From: Brevipalpus yothersi
Taxonomy: Eukaryota > Arthropoda > Arachnida > Trombidiformes > Tenuipalpidae
DNA: 64,000 nucleotides
Direction of reading: 5' to 3'
Assembly: GCA_003956705.1 (NCBI GenBank)
Contig: QZCP01000052.1
Location: 6,221 to 70,220 of the forward strand
The position numbers were made by a program, and so were the translations under genes. The notes beneath the pieces are model-generated. The model was not told where the DNA came from. It searched no databases and worked only from the letters and a program-made list of their open reading frames with translations. Below, in pieces: positions 58,490-64,000 of the stretch; position 1 is the stretch's first letter; every line of letters starts with the position of its first letter.

Positions 58490-60237
58490 CTATACGCTCG
58501 AATTTCGCCGAAAGATATCAGCTATAGTTGAATCAGTTCGACTTCCCCTGAACAAACTTGGAGGAGGAAGGGCAATCGAGGAAAGTCTTGTGGTTCGAAT
58601 TTTCGTGGCTTGTTCTTCGAATTTCCTTTCATCAGGATCCCCAAACAAAAATTTACACAGGTAGGGAAGAGCGACGACCATGATCAGAAATATGGATCCT
58701 AGTGTTCCAACATAGTGCAAGAAGAAAGGTGGATTATCGTCCATGAAAGTTCCAACAATTGTGGTATGAAGAGATTCTCCAAGTCCTCCAGCTAAAAATA
58801 TGAACGATGTTTGCCTTCCAGTTACATGGAAATATTTTTCAAGTGAGGCATAAGCAACAGCAAATAGCGGTGAATATCCCAGACCAAGAAGACCAAAAGC
58901 TAGCCAAAGACATATTTCAAATTGACTTGCCAGTACGAGAACCAGAGCTAATGAAACTGCAGTCAAGCCATAACAGAGATTAACAATTTGGGTTTGACCA
59001 ATGGTCATCGAGAGTATCACGAAAATTAACTTTGAGATCACATAAAATGCCCAAAATAGAGAAGAGAGTAAAGCAGCAGACTTTTTCTCCATATTGAACG
59101 AATGCTTGACACCAAAAGCTTGAGCAAAAGAGCCTGAAAAAAAGGAATATCGATTGGATTGGTCAGTTTCAAATGAACTATGATTCAATCACAATATTTA
59201 CATTTATATGACGCTATTGATTAGCAATAATGAAACTGAATGGAATTTTGGATGAATCAACTTACACAGTGTTAGTTGCATGGAAAATGCGAGATGGGCT
59301 AAAATGGCAACCCAAATAACGGCGATGCATATCTTCAAATTTGATGGTCCATCTTCAACTTTTTGAAGCTGATCAGAGGTACTATCTCCGGTCACTTCTT
59401 TTTTCGAGTTACTATTCGAGTTGTTCTCATCCTGAGACTTTTTCAGATAAGAATACACAAAACCAAACCCCACTATGATGGAAAGAGCACAAGTTGTCAC
59501 GTACGGATATTTGATCTGAACATCATCCGGAGTATAGAACTTTCGAGCAGCATCCTTGTCATCACCAGCATCCTTGGGTATTGGTAAAAGGAAGAGACGA
59601 ATAATAACTGGGGCCAACATTGAACCAACACCATATGACATGTGAAGAATTTGAATAAAATTTCCAACTTTTTCGGACCACACATTGATTAGTAGCACAT
59701 GGCAGGCTGAATAGGGAATGAAATTAATGGGAAAAAATCTTCACTCTTACTGTTGCACAAAAATTTTCCCGCCAAAATATTGAGCAAACTATTTCTCACC
59801 CAATTCGTAAACAGAATTTCCAATTCCAAGAAATAGTGCTGTAGATGCCAGAGGAATGAAACTTCGCATGAAAGCCATGCTTCCGATAGCGATTCCCGGG
59901 AAAATACATGCTAGTGTCAGTACAATTTGAACATCTAGCAGCCTCTCTATCAGACCAACTTTATACAAAAGAAGCAAAAAAATTAGACATCAATCAAATT
60001 GATCAAGGGTCATTGACCATCAAACTCACATAAGAAGGCACCGGAAGTGTAACCAACTGCATAGGCTCCAAAAACACGAGAGGTGACTGAGAATGGTTCC
60101 TGAATTTGTATCTCAAATTCAAGTAGACAAGCACCGATAGACTGAGACCGAAATGCGAATAGAGCACATCCCAGATAAGCAAGAAAAGTGAGAATTAATT
60201 GATATCGGTAGAGCTTTATCTTCTCGAATGCACTCAT
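58490..60237 (-). CDS. MFS transporter, MFSD4/NaGLT1-like (paralogue F, intron 1 lost)
   Basis: Four exons, 60030-60237, 59800-59958, 59266-59706 and 58490-59133, give 483 aa. The first exon is 208 nt, exactly the sum of exons 1 and 2 (94 + 114) of the other five copies, so intron 1 has been removed without adding or losing a codon. The sequence is the most divergent of the six: LINVWSEKVGNFIQ after TM4, FIERLL-type changes in exon 3, and a tail where the SRFGSIMIP...ERRES motif has become TRLSSIALPPPSLFRGSRTDS. About 12 membrane segments are retained and no frame defect is visible, so it looks functional. Confidence 0.83.
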
Positions 60238-62640
60238 TTTGTGGGGGAAAAACAGTCAAATATGAGTACAATCAAAATTGTTTTAACTAGCAACAAAACA
60301 TATTATCAGATGTCTGATTAGAAATTCACCTTCTCCACTTGGATGATTTATTGATGTATGAAGAAACACAAGGAAGAAACTGGGTTATGAGGTGCTCTCA
60401 CAGCTGATTTTCTATCCAAAAAATGCTCTCCAAGCATAACATGTTGATGATGAAATTAGCCAAGACAAAGAATAGAGTAAAACGCGTGCAGTCAATCCAT
60501 TCAATTTGCTGACACATCAAACAATAAGGCACATATTCATAGAAAAAAATGCCTCAAATGAATAGGTTCTGAGCTAAAAAAACCAATTTCCAATTCATGT
60601 GTCAAAGTCTCGTTTATTCCGGAGAGAACTAGAAATTTGGCTTCTTGTGAGCTTATCCGCAATCAATTGTTTCAGATTTACTCAAATTCACTTTCAAACT
60701 TTCAGAGTTTTCAGTTTGGCGTCTTCAAAATGATCGTGAAAATGAATAATCACGATACATAATAATTTTTTCCACCAAAAATTGAAGTAAATGTATAGCA
60801 CAAAAGGTAAATGGGTTATTCAATAGTCTTCAAGAGGATTTGGATTCTTTCCAAATAAAACGAAAACGAAGAAGTACATGCATGATGTGTAACCTATGGT
60901 GTGTCCAAGCTATTAACTGATGGAAAATTTTGGAAGTTGTCAAAATTTTATAGTTTTTTACATTTAAAATCAGTAAGTAATTAGCTTCAAGCTTTAATTC
61001 TACTGAAAATAACTTCTTGACTCATTAATGTCTCAGTGTATGATTGGCAATCTGAATTTCTAAAGTATGAATTCTTCGAATTATATTCTCTTTGATAGCA
61101 TTCAGGTGATCTTGAGCAATACTAATATTACCTTCGTGAGTGATAAGAGCCTTGAAATTCAGGCTGAAACCCTTAAAAAGGTCAAAATGAGCATTCTATT
61201 TGAATAAGCGAGTCACTGTTTTAATCCTCTGCTCATAGTGGCATTGATCATACGAAATATTTGAATATCGATGGAATCGCTGAAAATAAACATCCCTCAA
61301 TTTTTACAAGAACAATGATCCATTGTTCTCAACTTCTCAACTTCTCAATTTCAGTTTGGGAGAATATTTTATTAAAATGAATACTCAAAAGCACAAGCTA
61401 TTGATGAGAGAACATACATTGGGTGCGTGTTATTTCTTCTGGGAACCTCCAGTTTTTTCTGCCTGACCAAACCGCACTAGCCAGATAGAGCAAGAAACCT
61501 GAGAAACAGCGTGTTAATCTATCTGAACCTATGCTTGAAGCTTAGCGCAAGTATTCATATTCGATGGGATACATTGGTTTGAACATAAATGTGCCTCAGT
61601 GAGGAATAGATGATCAAATTGCCTTCTTAGCTTAGCCATAGGTAAATTGAATTTTCCTCGTGTGAATCCATCTTAGCTATTTAGCGTGCTTCTTGATGAT
61701 ATTAGCGTTCATCATTGAAGGTGGAGTATTTTTGTATTCTAGTGAACCTGCTGACGACTTTCTTGAGAGACTATGGAGTTATCAATGGTGAGATCGGGCT
61801 CTCTGAGTCCTGTATTTTTTCTGAATTATCTCCCCTGTGAATAGCTGTCCTGCTAAGATCATCAATCAATTTTATAGACACAAATGTGAAATGAAATCAG
61901 ATCAACAACACATTCTCGAGTTTTCACAAATTTAGCCTGTTTCCAGGCTTTGCTTTATTGCTTTGCACTTGTATTTGATTTCAACGATTTGTGTGCTCTG
62001 AGAGGGAAGAATCAGAATACTCTACATCCTGTACCTACGGATACTGCCCCATAACCATCATGACTCTGATTCAATCATCTGAGTATTGCTGATTCCTTCC
62101 ATTCAGCAGTTTATATTTCATGGATTTACACAATGAAAAAGCCTTAGAAAATAGTATTCTCGGCCTTTTCATTGGAAAATTTCAACTCTATACTGAGGGA
62201 GGAATATGAAGAAAAGCTTTTAAAAAACGAATTATAACCATAGTTGACGGATGGAGCTTTTTCTGTTATAGGCAAAGATTCTAATTGATATAGCCTTCTG
62301 GATGGTCAAGTTGGTCATGTTCTCTTTCCTTTCTCTTCTTTTTCCTCTCTCTTTTCAGCGGCAATATTGTACAGTGAGTACAGATGGGTAAAGACCAGAG
62401 TGAAACTTGAAGAAACTTGATGCAATAATGTTGGAAAATCAAGCATGAACATTTGAATACACATTTACAAGCTCATATCTAACAACAAATTGGATTGAAG
62501 CAAAAAGGGGAGAGTTTGATTAAAATATCATGAATACAAGAGAGTTCTCGAATCAACTGTCTAGTCAGATTAAGGCTTGATAGAGAACGACTGATCATTA
62601 TAATTTTGGATAGGAGTGAGAATTGTTTTCTCATCTGATC
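60238..62640. other. Gene-poor intergenic region
   Basis: AT-rich unique sequence with no ORF above the minimum length and no recognisable exon, RNA or repeat. It marks the right end of the transporter cluster. Confidence 0.55.
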
Positions 62641-62649
62641 ATATAGTCC

Positions 62650-63600
62650 ATACTTTGTTGGCCCTCCTCAAGCAGAAATTAGATAAAGTTTCGATTGTGG
62701 AGCAAGTCATACAAATTTTGGATAATCTCAATTTCAATCCTCGCCCATTTGGATTCAATTGCTTTTTTCAGCTCAGCTTTTGATTCATATTGTCTTCCAT
62801 TGCCATAAACTCTTCGAACAAGAACTCCCCGTTTCTCTATTGGATTCAAATCCGAACTTCTCGCTGGCTAGCCTATAACCATCACATTCTGGTTAAGCAA
62901 CCATACCATAGCATAATGGAATAAGAACAATCAATAGAAACATTGTCTTGTAGGAGCATTCATTTTCATCCCAAAATATCGGTGCTATTTTCAGAAGAGG
63001 AGATTCTGAGACTTTTTTATACATATAAGAATCCATATTTCTATTAATGGAGGCTATATTTTCGAGACCACTGAAACCCATGACTACCCATATCATAACC
63101 AAACCACCACCGAAGTGTCTCTTCGATAAAAATTCTTTTTCTTCTCACAAATCGTGCCAATAGTAACCAAATTCATCAGGACCATCGAGGTTGAACATTT
63201 TTTCATTACTGAAAATCAGGCCAGTGAGTATTCGATGTCATATGTGCTGGCCCAAACGATAATCTAGCCCGACGGTGTTCTTCAGATAGAGGTGGCTTAC
63301 CTTTCCTTTTGATCATTTGATGAAATTATATTTGTACAGTGGATTTGGAAATTTTTCTATAAAGTATAGCACTGATTCCCCTAAATGGTTTGTTCTCGTT
63401 CAATGCAAGTGAAAAAATTCGTCGTTTAGTGCGTTCGGAATAGCTGTTCTACCTTCTTCTAGCCTTTTTCGCACCATAATTTTCTTTGTCCTTGATATAA
63501 TTCTGGAAAAAACATCTTGAGCGATTGATTTTGAGAGCAATTCAATAAAGAGAAACGCCTTGATCTAAAAATGAACCTATCTGACCATGGTCATATTCAC
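62650..63600 (-). mobile_element. Degenerate Tc1/mariner-type transposase relic
   Basis: Read on the minus strand across several frames, the order of a Tc1-like transposase is visible: a helix-turn-helix-like part (about 63590-63400); a segment ending in KISKSTVQ (about 63360); a stretch like PLSEEHRRARLSF (about 63290); and NLDGPDEFGYYWHDL (about 63190-63150). These are followed by MVMIWVVMGFSG and IFWDENECSYKT (63102-62935) and then PARSSDLNPIE with VRRVYGNGRQYESKAELKKAIESKW (about 62870-62750). Several frameshifts and in-frame stops separate these pieces, so it cannot make an active enzyme. I did not find clear terminal inverted repeats by eye. Confidence 0.85.
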
Positions 63601-64000
63601 TTCGCTTAACACCATGACCCATCATGGAGAATTTCTATGACACACTAATAGAAACTAACAAAAACAACAATTGAATGCCTGGAAAATGTTCTTGGCGCTA
63701 GGAATGTCCAAAAAACGAGCTGAAAATCGAGTAAATCATCTCAAAATCTCATAGCCTCAACCTGGATGAACAGTTCTCACAGCTCAATCCTGAGAATTTC
63801 CATGGTCTCAAATTGCTCAAGGATGTTCATCTCCGAAGGAAATGAAAATGCCCTTTGCAGAAACGGACCGTGATGACGTTGGAGTCATCAGCTATCCGAT
63901 GATTCTGGATAGAGGAATCGATACAATACTTACTTCCTCGAGAATTGGCCCTCCATCAGTTTCCCAACAGTTCATCATGGAAAGATGATGATGAGAGAGA
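63601..64000. other. Window end, nothing recognised
   Basis: Unique sequence right of the transposase relic; a terminal repeat of that element could lie here but was not identified. Confidence 0.4.

Noticed and set aside
1..64000. CRISPR arrays, operons, riboswitches, prokaryotic or viral genes
   Set aside because: None seen. Spliced genes and a eukaryotic gene set make bacterial-type systems unlikely, and I found no regularly spaced repeats or viral domains.

Overview
The window is nuclear DNA from a small-genome animal. Genes carry short GT-AG introns (about 45-400 bp), are mostly single copy, sit on both strands and lie in AT-rich DNA. The gene set (MANF, mitochondrial ATP synthase alpha, SAC1, a CEP95-like protein, a DALRD3-like protein, a divergent ionotropic receptor, secreted trypsin-like proteins and an expanded MFSD4/NaGLT1-like transporter family) points to an arthropod. 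A mite such as a spider-mite relative is my best guess, but that is inference from gene content and compactness, not proof. Layout: (1) 1 to about 16.2 kb is nearly gene-free and packed with long (GA)n/(TC)n tracts, including one compound GA-CT-GA palindrome; the only plausible ORF is a small one at 15.5-15.85 kb. (2) 16.2-25 kb holds a DALRD3-like gene (-), a rearranged tandem duplication that surrounds an orphan gene (-), a secreted serine-protease homologue that has lost its catalytic His (+), a secreted Gln/Pro/Gly-rich protein (-) and MANF (+). (3) 25-35 kb is a housekeeping block: ATP synthase alpha (-) with three TATCGATA (DRE-type) boxes upstream, an orphan 195-aa protein (+), a CEP95-like gene (-), SAC1 phosphoinositide phosphatase (-) and a secreted His/Pro/Gly-rich protein (-). 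(4) 37-60.3 kb is an accessory cluster of six intact MFSD4/NaGLT1-like transporters (37.1 +, 45.6 -, 48.8 -, 52.8 +, 55.9 +, 58.5 -), plus one relic first exon (51.4 kb) and one orphan C-terminal exon (55.1 kb). It is interrupted at 39.8-44.4 kb by an ionotropic-receptor-like gene, a SLC35G-like transporter and a chymotrypsin-type serine protease. (5) 60.3-64 kb has no intact gene but contains a frameshifted Tc1/mariner transposase relic. Splice coordinates below were derived by hand. For every multi-exon gene I report, the exon lengths sum to a whole number of codons, which supports the models. The most interesting items are the rearranged DALRD3 locus, whose neighbour's hydrophobic C-terminus is read from DALRD3 sequence in another frame; the fast-evolving transporter cluster with invariant 94/114/159-nt exons, a precise intron loss and a conserved cytosolic tail motif; a TC microsatellite that serves as a splice-acceptor pyrimidine tract; and the triple DRE at the ATP synthase promoter.
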